Source: an uncultured Prevotellaceae bacterium (lineage in GTDB: Bacteria > Bacteroidota > Bacteroidia > Bacteroidales > Bacteroidaceae). From it: a stretch of 64,000 nt of DNA. The notes under the pieces were generated by a model that was given only the letters and a program-made list of their open reading frames with translations, was not told where the DNA came from and searched no databases. Below, in pieces: positions 63,782 through 64,000 of the stretch. A program made the translations under genes and the position numbers. Numbering within the stretch: the first letter of the stretch is position 1; the number at the start of each line of letters is the position of its first letter. The stretch is from contig CACZVN010000016.1 in assembly GCA_902784615.1 (NCBI GenBank), positions 30,996 through 94,995 on the forward strand. Reading direction: 5' to 3'.

Positions 63782-63907
63782 TAACCGTACAAAACTACTA
63801 CACTTCTGTCTAATAGTAGTATGTTTGTACATAATAGCGTTAACTTGATTTAGTCAAGGGGTAATTTCAGCTAGTTCCATGATGCCCACAAGCAGGGAGC
63901 TGTGAAC

Positions 63908-64000
63908 ATGGGCAATAGTCAGGAACTGGTTGATGAACTCTGTGCCTGGCTCGACAGCGAGGGGTATACCTTGCGCAGCAAATGGCCGAAAGGCGAACCG
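63908..64000 (+). CDS. Start of an ORF cut by the window end
   Basis: From ATG 63908 the frame stays open to the last base and encodes 31 residues, beginning MGNSQELVDELCAWLDSEGY and ending in KWPKGEP. The frame is closed by a TAG at 63872, so the start is ATG 63908 or GTG 63902. The amphipathic helix pattern looks protein-like, but too little is visible to name a family. Confidence 0.4.
   Translation, partial: MGNSQELVDELCAWLDSEGYTLRSKWPKGEP

Larger units (their letters stand above)
63280..63907. other. Gene-free, repeat-rich region
   Basis: No convincing gene is seen on either strand; minus-strand frames here lack family features. It holds two ACGCAGAAT copies (63296, 63315) and two identical 15-bp AAAATCTGCAAATAT copies exactly 100 bp apart (63326, 63426). 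An inverted pair CTGCCGTCAAAAAA(A)GAAA (63443-63461 / 63682-63699) resembles short terminal inverted repeats. Three hairpins follow: 63602-63647, 63741-63781 and 63787-63830. It may contain a degraded mobile element. Confidence 0.55.

Overview
The window is a stretch of Bacteroidales chromosome, most likely Prevotella or a close relative. Three things point there. The promoters match the Bacteroidetes consensus TTTG-N19/20-TAnnTTTG, and exact copies lie upstream of at least nine genes. The gene families are typical of the phylum: DUF4494, DUF3127, DUF4835/PorD, DUF4105/Lnb, a GldE-like CorC protein, a FeoA-FeoB fusion, a eukaryote-type glycogen branching enzyme and a T9SS-like C-terminal tail. 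The gene order (for example dnaN-exonuclease-porD-recN) is also familiar. I saw no rRNA, tRNA, CRISPR array or complete insertion sequence.

Layout. 1-4265 (+): the end of a MORN-repeat protein, a YhcH-type protein, glgB and a membrane protein. 4295-10197 (-): two tandem acyl-CoA synthetases with their own twin-operator promoter, then an aminotransferase/LolC-E permease pair. 10341-12849 (+): a membrane pseudokinase, DUF4494 and YggS. 12824-15660 (-): ruvC, a two-domain ABC ATPase and an EFR1 flavodoxin-ferredoxin. 15789-17492 (+): a voltage-gated K+ channel, an AT-rich iteron region and a 73-residue membrane protein. 17769-20177 (-): FeoAB. 20257-29884 (-): secA followed without gaps by an ABC ATPase and a six-gene acyl cassette (FkbH, MaoC-like hotdog, SDR, acyl carrier protein, MBOAT, SGNH). 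30013-32777 (-): a DUF4105 membrane protein and an alkaline-phosphatase-like pseudoenzyme. 32881-38360 (+): envelope genes (outer-membrane protein, LptC, CorC/GldE, PpiD/SurA). 38419-43650 (-): an acidic unknown protein, Na+/H+-pyrophosphatase, a double PAP2 phosphatase and an M15 peptidase. 43758-47242 (+): rarA, a TRIC-family channel and dnaB. 47239-54227 (-): dnaN, a DnaQ-like exonuclease, porD, recN, a TPR protein and a HAD phosphatase. 54400-63279 (+, one small - lipoprotein): DUF3127, an FAD protein, a cytidylate-kinase-like protein, pheT, yebC, lepA and a Crp/Fnr regulator. 63280-64000: repeat-rich sequence without a clear gene, then the start of one ORF cut by the window end.

The most interesting system is the secA-linked acyl cassette. 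It has an ACP, an ACP-loading FkbH enzyme and two acyl-modifying enzymes in the cytoplasm, then a membrane O-acyltransferase and an SGNH protein facing the periplasm. Together these look like a complete route for making a small acyl group and attaching it to an exported glycan. Other items of note are three apparent pseudoenzymes (kinase, phosphatase, trypsin-like protease), a pair of identical operators 41 bp apart at the acyl-CoA synthetase promoter, a palindrome shared in the same register by the secA and dnaN promoters, and a palindromic repeat read in frame inside an ABC ATPase linker.

All family names come from reading motifs by eye; no database search was possible.
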